Shown here: positions 33,294 through 43,096 of the stretch, piece by piece
Layout of the letters: each line of letters starts with the position of its first letter
Numbering within the stretch: position 1 is the stretch's first letter
Assembly: GCF_017488845.2 (NCBI RefSeq)
Contig: NZ_CP083374.1
Location: 405,501 to 469,500, forward strand
DNA: 64,000 nt
Reading direction: 5' to 3'
DNA from: Ensifer canadensis
GTDB lineage: Bacteria > Pseudomonadota > Alphaproteobacteria > Rhizobiales > Rhizobiaceae
Position numbers and translations under genes: made by a program
Notes under the pieces: model-generated
Database searches by the model: none
The model's input: only the letters and a program-made list of their open reading frames with translations
What the model was told of the DNA's origin: nothing

Positions 33294-34778
33294 TTGGCCA
33301 AACAGTTCGAAGGCCCGATCCTGCCCTTCCTTCGCCTCGACGCTGCAAGCGCCCTGCCGAAATTCCGCCAGGTGCAGGACCAATTGCGCATGGCGATCCT
33401 GCGCGGGCACCTGCGCGCGGGGACGCGCCTGCCGGCAAGCCGCATCCTTGCCGAGGAACTGGACCTGTCGCGCCAGACCCTGGTGCGCGTGCTGGAGAAC
33501 CTGAGGGCGGAGGGATATCTGGAAGCGCGGCAGGGCGCCGGCACCTTCGTCTCGGCGGCCCTGCCGCGCCAACTGACGAAACCGCGCCTCACACCTGTCC
33601 GTGGCGACGCATCGGATATCGCAGCGCCCCGGCTGTCGCGGATCGGCGAACTGTCGCGCGAGGTGTCGGCCGAAATCGGCCAGATGGAGCATAAGCCCTT
33701 CCTGCCCAACCAACCGGCGCTCGACCGCTTTCCCTTCGCCGTTTGGCGCAAGTGCTGGAATGCGGTAACGCGCAGCGGCAAGGCGGTGGCCATGGGCTAT
33801 GGCGATATCGCCGGCGAGCTGGTGCTGCGCCAGAGGATCGCCGAATATCTGGCGCTTCACCGGCGCGACCCTTGCGATCCGGAACAGATCGTCATCACCC
33901 CTGGCGGGCATGCCGCCTTCACGCTCGCTGCGCTCGCGCTGGCCGATCCCGGCGACGGCATCTGGTTCGAGGATCCCGGCCCGGTGACGACCAGCAACCT
34001 GTTTCGAACGCTCGGGCTGCGCCTCTGCCCTGCCGATGTCGACGCCGACGGCATGGACATCGCGGGCGCCATGGCGCGCCATCCCGACGCGCGTCTCGCC
34101 TTCGTCATGCCGTCGCGTCACCACCCGCTCGGGGTGACGCTGTCGCTGCCGCGCCGGCTCACGCTCCTGGAATGGGCACGAACGAACGACACCTGGATCA
34201 TCGAGGACGATTATGACAGCGAATTCCGCTACGACGGCGCACCGCTGCCCTCCATGCGGTCCATCGACAGCCATGACCGGGTCATCTATGCGGGCAGTTT
34301 CAGCAAGGCGCTCTATCCCGGCATTCGCGTCGGGTATCTCGTGCTGCCGCCGCAGCTCGTCGGCTCCTTCCGCAGCCTTTCGGGACTGATCCACCGCAGC
34401 GTCCCGGTGGAAACCCAGCTCGCCCTTGCCGAATTCATCGGCGGCGGCCACTTTGCCAGCCACCTGCGCCGCATGCGCGGCCTCTATGCGGAGCGCCGCG
34501 CGGTGTTCGTGGAGGCCGGACGGGCGACGCTCGCCGGCCTCGCGCGCATCGACTGCTCCGACAGCGGGCTCAACGCGCTTGCCTGGCTGGAGGATGGCCG
34601 GAACGACCGGGCCGTGCACGCCGCCGTCCGCGATGCCGGGCTGCAATGTTACCCACTGTCCGACTATACGATCGCAACACCCCGGCCGGGCGCCCTCATC
34701 CTCGGCTATGCGGGCGTTCCGACAGACCGCATGAAGCCTCACCTTCTTCGCCTCGCCGAGGCGATCGCCCGCACATGA
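33294..34778 (+). CDS. MocR-family regulator (GntR helix-turn-helix fused to aminotransferase domain)
   Basis: A 494-aa MocR/PdxR-type protein. It begins at TTG 33294, six bases after GGAGG. Residues 20-85 are a GntR winged helix (GTRLPASRILAEELDLSRQT then LVRVLENLRAEGYLEARQGA). The rest is a class I aminotransferase fold: ITPGGHAAFTLAALAL, EDDYDSEFRYDG and the PLP lysine in VIYAGSFSKALYPGIRVGYL. It is divergent from the SBP_bac_6 ABC operon and is its likely regulator. MocR effectors are often PLP-reactive amines, which sits oddly with a phosphate-ester hypothesis for the operon. Confidence 0.93.
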   Translation: MAKQFEGPILPFLRLDAASALPKFRQVQDQLRMAILRGHLRAGTRLPASRILAEELDLSRQTLVRVLENLRAEGYLEARQGAGTFVSAALPRQLTKPRLTPVRGDASDIAAPRLSRIGELSREVSAEIGQMEHKPFLPNQPALDRFPFAVWRKCWNAVTRSGKAVAMGYGDIAGELVLRQRIAEYLALHRRDPCDPEQIVITPGGHAAFTLAALALADPGDGIWFEDPGPVTTSNLFRTLGLRLCPADVDADGMDIAGAMARHPDARLAFVMPSRHHPLGVTLSLPRRLTLLEWARTNDTWIIEDDYDSEFRYDGAPLPSMRSIDSHDRVIYAGSFSKALYPGIRVGYLVLPPQLVGSFRSLSGLIHRSVPVETQLALAEFIGGGHFASHLRRMRGLYAERRAVFVEAGRATLAGLARIDCSDSGLNALAWLEDGRNDRAVHAAVRDAGLQCYPLSDYTIATPRPGALILGYAGVPTDRMKPHLLRLAEAIART

Positions 34779-34910
34779 CGGCGCAACGGGCGACCAAGCG
34801 GCTCAGGAACGCCTCGATGGCGATAGCCCAATCCTGCGGCTCCGCTGGGTCATCGCAATCCCGCCGGGCAATGACATAGCCTATGCCGCGCAACATCTCC
34901 GCCCCCGATC

Positions 34911-36596
34911 TCAGTGCCGGACGGCGCGCACGGGCGTACCGCTGCGCTGGGTCACCCCGACGCCGGGCGCAATACCCACGTCCGCATTGGAGGCGGCGAG
35001 CATCGGCTTGCCGCGCACGATGTCGGAGGCGCGCTCGGCCAGCATGATCGTCGGCGCGTTGAGATTGGCGTTCGGCTCCGTGGGGAAGACGGAACTGTCA
35101 ATGACCCGCAGTCCCGCGATGCCGCGCACCTTCAGGTCGCTGTCGACCACCGCCATGGCATCCTCGCCCATGCGGCAGGAGCCGCAGGGGTGATAGGTGC
35201 TTTCCATCGTCTCGCGCACCCAGGCGTCGATCTCGTCATTGCTGCGCACATTGGTGCCGGGAGCGATCTCCTCGCCACGGAAGCGGTCGAAGGCCGGCTG
35301 GGCGATGATTTCGCGCGTCAGTCGCAGGCAGCGGCGGAAGCCTTCGCGGTCCTCCTCGCGGTCGAGATAATTGAAGAGGATGTCCGGCTGCTCGTGCGCC
35401 TCCGGCGAACGCAGACGGACATGGCCCCGGCTCTTCGGCTTGTTCGGCCCGGTGAGCACCATGAAGCCGTGGCCCTCGAGCGGCTTCTTGCCGTCGTAGC
35501 GCATGGCGGCGGGCAGGAAATGAAACTGGATGTCCGGCCATTCGAGCGCGACATCGGAACGGATGAAACCGCCGCTCTCGAAATGGTTGGAGACTGAAAG
35601 TCCCTTCTTGAACAGCAGCCATTCCGCACCGATCAGGGCACGGCTGAGAAGGCCCATCTTGCCGTTGAGCGTGATCGGCTCCTTGCAGGCATATTGGATA
35701 TAGACCTCGGAATGGTCCTGCAGGTTTTCGCCGACGCCCGGCAGATCGTGCAGCACCGCGACACCCGCCTTTCGCAGCACCGCCGCCGGCCCGATGCCAG
35801 AGCGTTGCAGCAGGTGCGGAGAGCCGATCGGACCGGAGGAGATCAGCACCTCGCGGCTGGCCTTCGCCACGACGCGCGTGCCGCCAAACTCATATTCGAC
35901 ACCGACGGCGCGTTTCCCCTCAAGGATCACGCGACGCGTCATGGCGTGGGTTATGACCGTGAGGTTCGGCCGGCTCATCGCCGGCTTCAGATAGGCGTTG
36001 GCTGTCGACCAGCGCACGCCGTCCTTCACCGTCATGTGCATCGGCCCGAAGCCTTCCTGCATATGGCCGTTCGGGTCGTCGGTGGCGATGTAGCCGGCCT
36101 CGCGGCCGGCATCGACGAAGGCGCGGTAGAGCGGGTTCTGCATGCGGTTGCCGGCGTTGGTGGCGAGCGGACCGGAAGCGCCGCGATAGGCGTCGCCCCC
36201 GTCCTGCCAGCTTTCGGCACGCTGGAAATAGGGCAGGCAATTGGCATAGCGCCAGCCGCGCGCGCCGCGCTCCTCCCACTCGTCGAAGTCGCGGGCGTGA
36301 CCGCGCATGTAAACGAGCCCGTTGATCGAGGACGAACCGCCGATGACTTTCCCGCGCGGGCAGTGTACCCGGCGACCGTCGAGGCCGGGTTCCGGCAGGG
36401 TCATGTATTTCCAGTTGTACTTCGTGCCATTCATCGGGATGGAGAGCGCCGTCGGCATCTGGATGAAGATCGACTTGTCGCTGCCGCCGTATTCCAGCAC
36501 GAGGACCTTCGTGGCCGGGTCTTCCGAGAGCCGGTTGGCGAGCACGCAGCCAGCCGAACCGGCACCGATGATGATGTAGTCGTATGTGTCGGTCAT
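34911..36596 (-). CDS. GMC-family FAD-dependent alcohol dehydrogenase (choline dehydrogenase-like)
   Basis: A 561-aa flavoenzyme oxidising an alcohol to an aldehyde. FAD-binding start [20 protein letters not shown] (5-24), GMC signature 1 around [20 protein letters not shown] and signature 2 around [18 protein letters not shown]. Active-site His is in [11 protein letters not shown], and the second residue in NLNAPTIM. It is the last gene of the operon from the ureohydrolase. Although BetA-like, it lacks betI or betC beside it, so choline need not be the substrate; an amino or guanidino alcohol would fit the operon. Confidence 0.9.
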   Translation of the reverse strand: MTDTYDYIIIGAGSAGCVLANRLSEDPATKVLVLEYGGSDKSIFIQMPTALSIPMNGTKYNWKYMTLPEPGLDGRRVHCPRGKVIGGSSSINGLVYMRGHARDFDEWEERGARGWRYANCLPYFQRAESWQDGGDAYRGASGPLATNAGNRMQNPLYRAFVDAGREAGYIATDDPNGHMQEGFGPMHMTVKDGVRWSTANAYLKPAMSRPNLTVITHAMTRRVILEGKRAVGVEYEFGGTRVVAKASREVLISSGPIGSPHLLQRSGIGPAAVLRKAGVAVLHDLPGVGENLQDHSEVYIQYACKEPITLNGKMGLLSRALIGAEWLLFKKGLSVSNHFESGGFIRSDVALEWPDIQFHFLPAAMRYDGKKPLEGHGFMVLTGPNKPKSRGHVRLRSPEAHEQPDILFNYLDREEDREGFRRCLRLTREIIAQPAFDRFRGEEIAPGTNVRSNDEIDAWVRETMESTYHPCGSCRMGEDAMAVVDSDLKVRGIAGLRVIDSSVFPTEPNANLNAPTIMLAERASDIVRGKPMLAASNADVGIAPGVGVTQRSGTPVRAVRH

Positions 36597-36612
36597 GACG
36601 GTTTTCCCAAGG

Positions 36613-38076
36613 TTACGGATACTGGCCCCAGCCGCGCCCGCGGGCGAAGAGCCGGGTCAGGACGTAGTGGACCGCACCTGCAGCGACACAGGCGGGTATG
36701 GAGGCGGTCAGGTACTTGAAGGCCGGCAGGCTCGCGAGCGTCTGCGGATTGAAGATGACGACGTAGACGATGCAGCCGACGGCAAGGGCGAGGAGCCCAA
36801 TGGGATTGAAGCCGGCCCAGAAGCGGTAGGGACCGTTTTGCTGGGGGCCATGCAGGCTGCGCATGTCGAGCTTCTGGCCGCGCAGGAAGAAGTAATCGAC
36901 GATGCCGATGCCGGCGAGCGCAGAGTTGAGCGCCGAGGTCCAGACGAGGAAAATGAAGAAGCCGTCGTACATCTGCGGATAGAACACCACCAGGCCGAGC
37001 GGGATGAGGCAGAACAGGAAGAGGACGGTGCCCCAGGGAATGCGGCGCACTGACGCCGTGCCGACCTGGCGCAGCCCGACGATGGAGGTGTAGAGGATGT
37101 TCGCCATCGAGGTCATGTTGGCGAAGGCGACGAAGAGCAGGGCAATGATGCCGATGACCGGGCCGGCGATCTTGGTCATCCAGATCGTCGGATCGCTTTC
37201 GCCGAGTGAGACGGCCGCAAGCAGACCGACGATTTCGCCAAGGGCAGCCGCCCCGAAGATGCCGAGGATGTTCGGCCAGAAGGCGGTGCGTTCGTTCTTG
37301 GTGAGGCGCGCCAGGTTGCCGATATAGGGCCACCAGGAGAAGCCGGCGGCCAGATTGACCTCCACCGCGACGATGAAGTTCAGCGTGTTGTCCTCGAAGG
37401 GCGGATCGAGCGCCGGCAGCGCCAGAAGCTCGCTGAAAGACCGCTGACTGAGGATGAGGTAGAGCATCACGCCCATCAGGATCACCAGGGCCGGTGACAC
37501 GACCATGTTGAAGAACTTGATCGAGGTTGGGCCCTTGGCGACGATGAACCAGGTGACGAGGATGGCGCCGATCGCGGCAATGACCATCTTGACGCCAGTC
37601 GGGTTGGCCGCCTCACCGGCGCTGAGGGCCATCAGGCCGTCGATCGAGCGGCCGAACATCATGGCGAGCACCGCCAGCCAGCCCATGGTGAGCAGCACCA
37701 CGGCCAGAACGTAGACAACACGGCTACCGTTGTAGCCGAACTGGCTGCGCAGCGCGATGAACTGTTCGACACCGTAGCGCCCGGACATGCAGGTGGTAGC
37801 GAGCGACGTCAGCACCACGCCAACGATGTTGCCGATGACGATCGCGGCGATACCTTCCTTCGGCCCGACGAACAGGCCAATCGCGCCGCCAATGAGGAAG
37901 GCCCAAGTGGCGATGGCAAGCGCCGAATTGGCATAGGTGAATTCCCAGAAGCCCCAGAGCCTTTCGGAGGGCAGGAGCGGCGCATCACCGCGCTCGGCAG
38001 CGGCGCTGTGGCGGGCGGCGTCCTCGCGTTCGATTTCTGCGGCCGAGAGACCGCCACGGGCGACATGATCGGTCAT
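36613..38076 (-). CDS. NCS1-family permease (nucleobase/cation symporter type)
   Basis: A 487-aa inner-membrane protein with about twelve membrane segments. NCS1 features include the start [40 protein letters not shown] and the late [23 protein letters not shown]1 carriers take up nucleobases, allantoin, hydantoins or related compounds, and recent work links some to guanidine-type substrates. The ATG at 38076 overlaps the stop of the small membrane protein gene by four bases. Confidence 0.9.
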   Translation of the reverse strand: MTDHVARGGLSAAEIEREDAARHSAAAERGDAPLLPSERLWGFWEFTYANSALAIATWAFLIGGAIGLFVGPKEGIAAIVIGNIVGVVLTSLATTCMSGRYGVEQFIALRSQFGYNGSRVVYVLAVVLLTMGWLAVLAMMFGRSIDGLMALSAGEAANPTGVKMVIAAIGAILVTWFIVAKGPTSIKFFNMVVSPALVILMGVMLYLILSQRSFSELLALPALDPPFEDNTLNFIVAVEVNLAAGFSWWPYIGNLARLTKNERTAFWPNILGIFGAAALGEIVGLLAAVSLGESDPTIWMTKIAGPVIGIIALLFVAFANMTSMANILYTSIVGLRQVGTASVRRIPWGTVLFLFCLIPLGLVVFYPQMYDGFFIFLVWTSALNSALAGIGIVDYFFLRGQKLDMRSLHGPQQNGPYRFWAGFNPIGLLALAVGCIVYVVIFNPQTLASLPAFKYLTASIPACVAAGAVHYVLTRLFARGRGWGQYP

Positions 38077-38249
38077 CTCAGGCCCCCCCAGATCCAGAAG
38101 GCGGCGACGAGCACGACCGTCAACACGGTCATGCCGGTATAGTCGAGCACAGTCATCGTGCCCTCGAAGCGGTGCCCCGCCTCGATATCCTCATAGATGC
38201 GGGCGCGGCGCGCCAGCTCGTTTTGCCAGGCGGTATCGTTGTCTTCCAT
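38073..38249 (-). CDS. 58-aa single-pass membrane protein coupled to the NCS1 permease
   Basis: From the ATG at 38249 (GGGGAACGACA upstream) the protein has a charged N-terminus (MEDNDTAWQNELARRARIYE) and one C-terminal membrane helix (YTGMTVLTVVLVAAFWIWGG). It overlaps the permease gene by four bases, so the two are made together. Possibly a small subunit of the transporter. An upstream in-frame ATG at 38309 has no clear site. Confidence 0.75.
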   Translation of the reverse strand: MEDNDTAWQNELARRARIYEDIEAGHRFEGTMTVLDYTGMTVLTVVLVAAFWIWGGLR

Positions 38250-38369
38250 TGTCGTTCCCCTTGTCGCGTCGCGCCTTCTGGCGTCTTTCCGCGAGAAATG
38301 CGGCTCCATCAGCCGCCGATCCTTGGAACCGGCCGCCCATGGGCGACGGCCGGGCGATGGGTCAGGGCC

Positions 38370-39878
38370 TCATGGCAGCGTGATCCAGACAGCCTTCGTT
38401 TCCATCAGGTAATCCAGCTGCTCCGGCCCCAGATCCTTGCCGAAGCCCGATGCCTTGAAGCCGCCGAACGGCATGGAGGGATCGATGGTGCTGTGGGCGT
38501 TGACGTAGATCGAGCCGGCGTTAAGGCGCGGAATAAGCCCATGCACACGGGACAAGTCGTTCGAGTAGATGGCGGCGGCGAGGCCGAAAGCGGAGTCGTT
38601 CGCCAGCGCGACCGCGTCGTCCAGTTCGTCGAAGGCATCGGTTACAAGCACCGGGCCAAAAATCTCCTCCCGCACGATGCTCATCTCGGGTTTGCAGCGG
38701 GCGAAGATGGCGGGCTCGATGAAATGGCCCGGCCGATCGGGGCTGCCGCCCCCATGGATCAGTTCGGCGCCTTCGCGGCGGCCGGCCTCGATATACGCAG
38801 AAACGACCTTCTTCTGCTGCGCCGACACCAGGGGGCCGATATAGCAGTCGCGGTCCAGTCCGGGCGCGACCTTCAGCGTGCGGGTGACGGCGACCAATTC
38901 GTCGAGGAAGGCGTCATGGACCGAGCGCTGGACATAGACGCGCGTGCCGGCGTCGCAGACCTGTCCGGAGTTGAAGAATACGCCGTTGACCACCGCGCGG
39001 GCCGCACTTGCCAGATCCGCATCGTCGAGCACCAGGACGGGGGATTTGCCGCCCAGTTCCAGCGTCACATGCTTGAGATGCCCGACGGCCGTGCGCCCGA
39101 CCTCCTGGCCGACCGGCGTCGAGCCGGTGAACGTGACCTTGTCGATGCCGGGGTGGGCCGACATGGCCGCGCCGATCACGCTGCCCCGGCCCGTTACAAT
39201 GTTGACCACACCGTCCGGAATGCCGGCTTCCTGCACCAGTTCGCCGAAGCGCAGGGTCGCAAGCGAGGTCAGCTCGGCCGGCTTGACGATAGTGGTGCAG
39301 CCGACTGCAAGGGCAGCTGCAAGCTTCCAGGCCATGGTCTGGAGCGGGAAATTCCACGGCACGATGGCCGCGACGACGCCCAGGGGCTCCTTGCGGGTAT
39401 AGGCCAGGTAATTGCCCGGCAGGGACGGCTCGACCGTGCGCCCATGCAACTTGGAGGCCCAGCCGGCGAAATATCGGAAGGTATCGATCGTGCCCTGAAC
39501 GTCGACCTCTCTGGCGAATGTCACCGACTTGCCCATGTCGATGGCTTCGATCTCCGCCAGTTCGTCGGCGTGCGCTTCGATCAGGTCTGCGAGGCGGTGG
39601 ATCAGGCGCTCGCGTTCGAGCGGCTTGAGGCGGCGCCAGGCGCCCCCATCGAACTGGCGGCGCGCGGCCTTGACGGCGCGGTCGAGATCCTCGGTCGTGC
39701 CTGACGGCACCCGGGTTACCAGGCCGCTCGTGGAAGGTTCGAAAACGTCGAAGGTTGCACCGTTGCCGCTGTCGACCCAGGCTCCGTCGATGAACATCTT
39801 CTGGGGCTTCGCCAGAAACCGCCGGGTCGCGTCGCTGACGCCGTATTGATCCAGATAATTGCGGACGTTTTCGTCCAT
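38370..39878 (-). CDS. NAD(P)-dependent aldehyde dehydrogenase (betaine/aminoaldehyde dehydrogenase-like)
   Basis: A 502-aa class I-type ALDH. Catalytic residues are visible: Asn in VPWNFPLQTMAWK, Glu in THVTLELGGKSP-like HVTLELGGKSPVLVLD, and the nucleophile Cys in FFNSGQVCDAGTR. The C-terminal Glu region is EEIFGPVLV and the end PFGGFKASGFGKDLGPEQLD. It oxidises an aldehyde to the acid; in this operon perhaps the product of the GMC enzyme. Lies 28 bases after the ureohydrolase gene. Confidence 0.93.
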   Translation of the reverse strand: MDENVRNYLDQYGVSDATRRFLAKPQKMFIDGAWVDSGNGATFDVFEPSTSGLVTRVPSGTTEDLDRAVKAARRQFDGGAWRRLKPLERERLIHRLADLIEAHADELAEIEAIDMGKSVTFAREVDVQGTIDTFRYFAGWASKLHGRTVEPSLPGNYLAYTRKEPLGVVAAIVPWNFPLQTMAWKLAAALAVGCTTIVKPAELTSLATLRFGELVQEAGIPDGVVNIVTGRGSVIGAAMSAHPGIDKVTFTGSTPVGQEVGRTAVGHLKHVTLELGGKSPVLVLDDADLASAARAVVNGVFFNSGQVCDAGTRVYVQRSVHDAFLDELVAVTRTLKVAPGLDRDCYIGPLVSAQQKKVVSAYIEAGRREGAELIHGGGSPDRPGHFIEPAIFARCKPEMSIVREEIFGPVLVTDAFDELDDAVALANDSAFGLAAAIYSNDLSRVHGLIPRLNAGSIYVNAHSTIDPSMPFGGFKASGFGKDLGPEQLDYLMETKAVWITLP

Positions 39879-39905
39879 GTCGTGTCCTCCTCGTGGGCCT
39901 GGGCC

Positions 39906-40877
39906 TCACGTTCCCCTTGCATGCATGACGCGACCGATGAGGTTCATGAGCACCTGTGCGGCCAAAGTGGATGTTGAACCGGAATGATCGTAGTCCGGTG
40001 CAACCTCTACGAGATCGATGCCGACGACCGTGCCGCGCTTGACAAGCGCGGCGAGAATTTCCAGCACTTCGTAGTAGATGAATCCGCCATGCGACGGCGT
40101 GCCGGTGCCCGGCGCGATCGACGGATCGAAGCCGTCGATGTCGATGGTGACGTAGTAGCGTGCGCCGGGCGGCACCCGTTCGGCCACCGCATCCGTGCCG
40201 AGCGCGCGGATCTGGCGCACCGAGAGGATGTCGGAGCCCATCTTGCGGGCATCCTCGTAGCCTTCCCTGGCGGTGGAGGAGACATTGCGGATGCCGAACT
40301 GCGACAGACCGCTGACATAGGGCTTTTCGGCGGCGCGGCGCATCGGGTTGCCGTGGCCGTAGCGCACGCCATGGCGCTCGTCGACGAAATCGAGATGGGC
40401 GTCGATCTGGACGATGTGGATCGGGCCGTTCTTTTCGCAGTCCTCGGCAAAGGCATTGATACAGGGGATGTTGACGGAATGGTCGCCGCCCAGCACCACC
40501 GGCAGCGCGCCGGCAGCCAGGATCTTGCGCACGCCGAATTCGATATTGGCGTGGCTCTTCATCGTGTCGGTGTGGACGATGTCAGCATCGCCGATATCGA
40601 CGATCGAGACCTCACCGCTCGGCAGATAGGTGACGTCGTCCTCGTGATCGTAGGCGCCGCCGTGGCCGAAGGAAAACAGCGTCGAAGCTTCGCGGATCGA
40701 GCGTGGACCGAAGCGGGTGCCCGCCCGCCACTGCGTGCCGCAGTCGAACGGCGCGCCGAGGATCGCCACATCGGCGTCGATGGCGTCCCAGTCCGGCTGA
40801 TAGGGATATTTGCCGAACGTGCAGATGCCGACGAACGGCAGGTTCAAACGTCCGGTTTCGTAGGAATTGCTGGCCAT
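39906..40877 (-). CDS. Ureohydrolase, agmatinase/guanidinobutyrase family
   Basis: A 323-aa binuclear-metal amidinohydrolase from the ATG at 40877 (GGAGGGG upstream). Metal motifs: GGDHSVNIPC, QIDAHLDFVD and TIDIDGFDPS, plus the family end GIDLVEVAPDYDHSGSTS. It should remove urea from a guanidino group (agmatine, 4-guanidinobutyrate, 3-guanidinopropionate or similar); the length and LysR-divergent setting recall the guanidinobutyrase GbuA/GbuR pair. First gene of a five-gene operon. Confidence 0.92.
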   Translation of the reverse strand: MASNSYETGRLNLPFVGICTFGKYPYQPDWDAIDADVAILGAPFDCGTQWRAGTRFGPRSIREASTLFSFGHGGAYDHEDDVTYLPSGEVSIVDIGDADIVHTDTMKSHANIEFGVRKILAAGALPVVLGGDHSVNIPCINAFAEDCEKNGPIHIVQIDAHLDFVDERHGVRYGHGNPMRRAAEKPYVSGLSQFGIRNVSSTAREGYEDARKMGSDILSVRQIRALGTDAVAERVPPGARYYVTIDIDGFDPSIAPGTGTPSHGGFIYYEVLEILAALVKRGTVVGIDLVEVAPDYDHSGSTSTLAAQVLMNLIGRVMHARGT

Positions 40878-40968
40878 GTCACCCCTCCATAGGTGGAAGG
40901 AGTGTGCCGGAGGGAGATACATTTAAAAGCATCTATGATTGCATGTTCACTTGTGCATTAATCAATGA

Positions 40969-41901
40969 ATGATCAACAAGGTCCGCCACCGCGTCCTCCA
41001 TCTCTCGCTCGGCGATGCCGAGCTTCGGCTCCTGCGGGTCTTCGCTTCGGTCGTGCAGCACGGCGGTTTTTCCGCCGCGCAATCAGCGCTGGGCATGACG
41101 CAGGCGACGATCTCCACCCATATGCGCCATCTGGAAGAACGTCTCGGCCTGCGCCTGTGCAGCCGTGGACGCGGCGGCTTCCTGCTCACCGACGAGGGGC
41201 GGCTCGTCTACGAAGCGGCCCTCGAACTCTTCGGCTCGCTGGAAAAATTCCAGGGCCGTATCGGCGAGGCGCAGGGAGAGCTTACCGGCAGCCTCAGCTT
41301 CGGCACCGTGGACGCCATGATCACCAACCGCAACCTCGACCTCCAGGGCGCGCTCGCCGCCTTTCATGCCAAGGCGCCGCGGGTGCACCTGGAAATCGAC
41401 GTCGCCGCGCCGCAGGTACTGCATCAGGGCCTGCTGAACGGCACCTACCAGATCGTGCTCATGCCGTCCGTCGGCCGCGTCACGCCGCATTTCCGCAGCC
41501 AGCCGGCGTTTTCCGAGATGCAGAAGCTCTACTGCGCCGAGGGGCATCCGCTCTTCGCGACACCCGATGGCGACCTAACCGACGCCGTTCTGGAGACACA
41601 ATCCTTCGCCGGGCGCACCTACATGCTGAACGAGACGATCTGCGGCGTGAACTTCACCTGGGCGGCCGCGACCCCGCATATGGAAGGGACCCTGCTGCTG
41701 CTCCTATCCGGCGCCTATATCGGCTTCCTGCCCGACCACTACGCAGACGAATGGGTGCGCGATGGCCGCCTGCGGCTGCTCGCCCCCGAGCGCATGAGCT
41801 TCGAAGACCTCTTCCACATCGCCTACCCGCGCAACAAACCCTCCCGGGCAGCCGAGACCATGGCGCAGGCGATTACCGAAAGCGTGCGTAAGCCGAGCTG
41901 A
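40969..41901 (+). CDS. LysR-family regulator, divergent from the ureohydrolase operon
   Basis: A 310-aa LysR protein: ELRLLRVFASVVQHGGFSAA then QSALGMTQATISTHMRHLEE forms the helix-turn-helix (about 18-57). The effector domain begins near residue 95 (GSLSFGTVDAMITNRNLDLQ). It is 91 bases from the ureohydrolase start on the opposite strand, so it probably activates that operon in response to a guanidino compound. Confidence 0.92.
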   Translation: MINKVRHRVLHLSLGDAELRLLRVFASVVQHGGFSAAQSALGMTQATISTHMRHLEERLGLRLCSRGRGGFLLTDEGRLVYEAALELFGSLEKFQGRIGEAQGELTGSLSFGTVDAMITNRNLDLQGALAAFHAKAPRVHLEIDVAAPQVLHQGLLNGTYQIVLMPSVGRVTPHFRSQPAFSEMQKLYCAEGHPLFATPDGDLTDAVLETQSFAGRTYMLNETICGVNFTWAAATPHMEGTLLLLLSGAYIGFLPDHYADEWVRDGRLRLLAPERMSFEDLFHIAYPRNKPSRAAETMAQAITESVRKPS

Positions 41902-41952
41902 CACCGATGACGTTCTGGGAAATGGCGGATCTGGATTGAGCGATTGTCGGAC

Positions 41953-41980
41953 AAAAAAAAGCCCCGCCTGATGGCGGGGC
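41953..41980 (-). terminator. Rho-independent terminator of the 42-47 kb ABC operon
   Basis: GCCCCGCC (41961-41968) and GGCGGGGC (41973-41980) form an eight-base stem with a TGAT loop. Eight A at 41953-41960 become the U-run when read on the minus strand. It lies about 100 bases past the last gene of the minus-strand ABC operon. Confidence 0.85.
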
Positions 41981-42079
41981 AGGCGCGCGTCCTGATCAGG
42001 GGGACGCGAGGGAATGGCAACTTCTAAAGTCGCAGAAAGAGCCGCCGACCACGCTTCGTCGGCGAGCAGCCCTCGCGCT

Positions 42080-43096
42080 TCACGCGACCGATGCCTCGGG
42101 CTGAAGGAGCGCCGATCGCTTGCCTCGATGAAGATCCCGCGCAAAAATGCAGGCGGCGCTGTGGCCCGGCGAAAGGCCATGGGACGGCGGTATAGCCTTG
42201 GCACAGTCGTCCACCGCCAGGGGGCAGCGCGTTCGGAACCGGCAGCCGGACGGTGGGTTTGTCGGACTGGGGACTTCGCCAATCATCAACGGCCCCTTGC
42301 GGAGCTTCTCGACACGCGGATCCACCTCCGGTGCTGACGCCAGCAGCATCTGCGAATAGGGGTGGCCCGGATGGTCGTAAAGTTCCTGGGACGGACCATG
42401 CTCGACGATCTTGCCGAGATACATCACATAGACCCGCGAAGCCGCCTGCCGCACCAATGCAAGATCATGGGCGATGAACAGGCATGCCACGCCCAGATCC
42501 TTCTGCAGGCGCAGGAACAGGTTCATCACCTGCGCACGAATGGAAAGATCAAGTGCGCTCACCGGCTCGTCGCAGATCAGCACTCGCGGGTTGACGGCGA
42601 GCGATCTGGCGATTGCCACGCGCTGGCGCTGACCACCCGAGAGCTCGCGCGTGTGACGGTCCCTGACCGCGGACGCCAGACCGACCTGATCCAGAAGCTC
42701 CTTCGTGCGACGATCCCGCTCCTCGGGCGATCTGGTGCCGGCGATGACAAGCGCTTCATCGATGGCCTCCCCCACCGTCTGGCGATCGTTCAAGGACGAA
42801 TAGGGATCCTGGAAGACGTATTGCAGTGCCCTACGGCTATCGCGCAGGGCCGCGCCTGAAAGGCCGCTGAGGTCGACGCCGTCGAGCAACACCCGTCCGC
42901 TGCTCGCCTTCTCGAGCCCGACAATGGTGCGCCCGAGCGTCGACTTGCCACAGCCGGATTCACCGACCAGCCCGACGATCTCACCGGGATAGAGTTCGAT
43001 CGAGACATCGTCGACGGCATGGACAAATTTGCCCCGCTGAACGCTCTTGAAGCGCGTCTGGAGATTTTCGACTTTAAGAACCGGTGCGTGTGTCAT
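42080..43096 (-). CDS. ABC transporter ATPase, DppF type
   Basis: A 338-aa ATPase from the ATG at 43096, which overlaps the stop of the DppD-type gene (ATGA). Walker [19 protein letters not shown], signature [16 protein letters not shown], Walker B VLICDEPVSALD. The C-terminal oligopeptide-transporter motif with Cys residues is present (GCRFRTRCPLAVDDCAKAIP). Last gene of the operon. Confidence 0.93.
   Translation of the reverse strand: MTHAPVLKVENLQTRFKSVQRGKFVHAVDDVSIELYPGEIVGLVGESGCGKSTLGRTIVGLEKASSGRVLLDGVDLSGLSGAALRDSRRALQYVFQDPYSSLNDRQTVGEAIDEALVIAGTRSPEERDRRTKELLDQVGLASAVRDRHTRELSGGQRQRVAIARSLAVNPRVLICDEPVSALDLSIRAQVMNLFLRLQKDLGVACLFIAHDLALVRQAASRVYVMYLGKIVEHGPSQELYDHPGHPYSQMLLASAPEVDPRVEKLRKGPLMIGEVPSPTNPPSGCRFRTRCPLAVDDCAKAIPPSHGLSPGHSAACIFARDLHRGKRSALLQPEASVA

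Noticed and set aside
33243..34742. Open frame of 499 codons on the minus strand
   Set aside because: Antisense to the MocR gene, which has clear GntR and aminotransferase motifs.
34696..34896. Minus-strand 66-codon frame, slightly like the end of a TetR regulator
   Set aside because: It has no N-terminal helix-turn-helix, overlaps the MocR 3' end, and the resemblance is too vague.
38172..39704. Open frame of 510 codons on the plus strand
   Set aside because: Antisense to the aldehyde dehydrogenase gene with all catalytic residues; high G+C alone explains the open frame.
34911..39878. Assignment of the GMC and ALDH genes as betA and betB
   Set aside because: No betI or betC is present, and a ureohydrolase and NCS1 permease share the operon, so the choline-betaine assignment is not secure.
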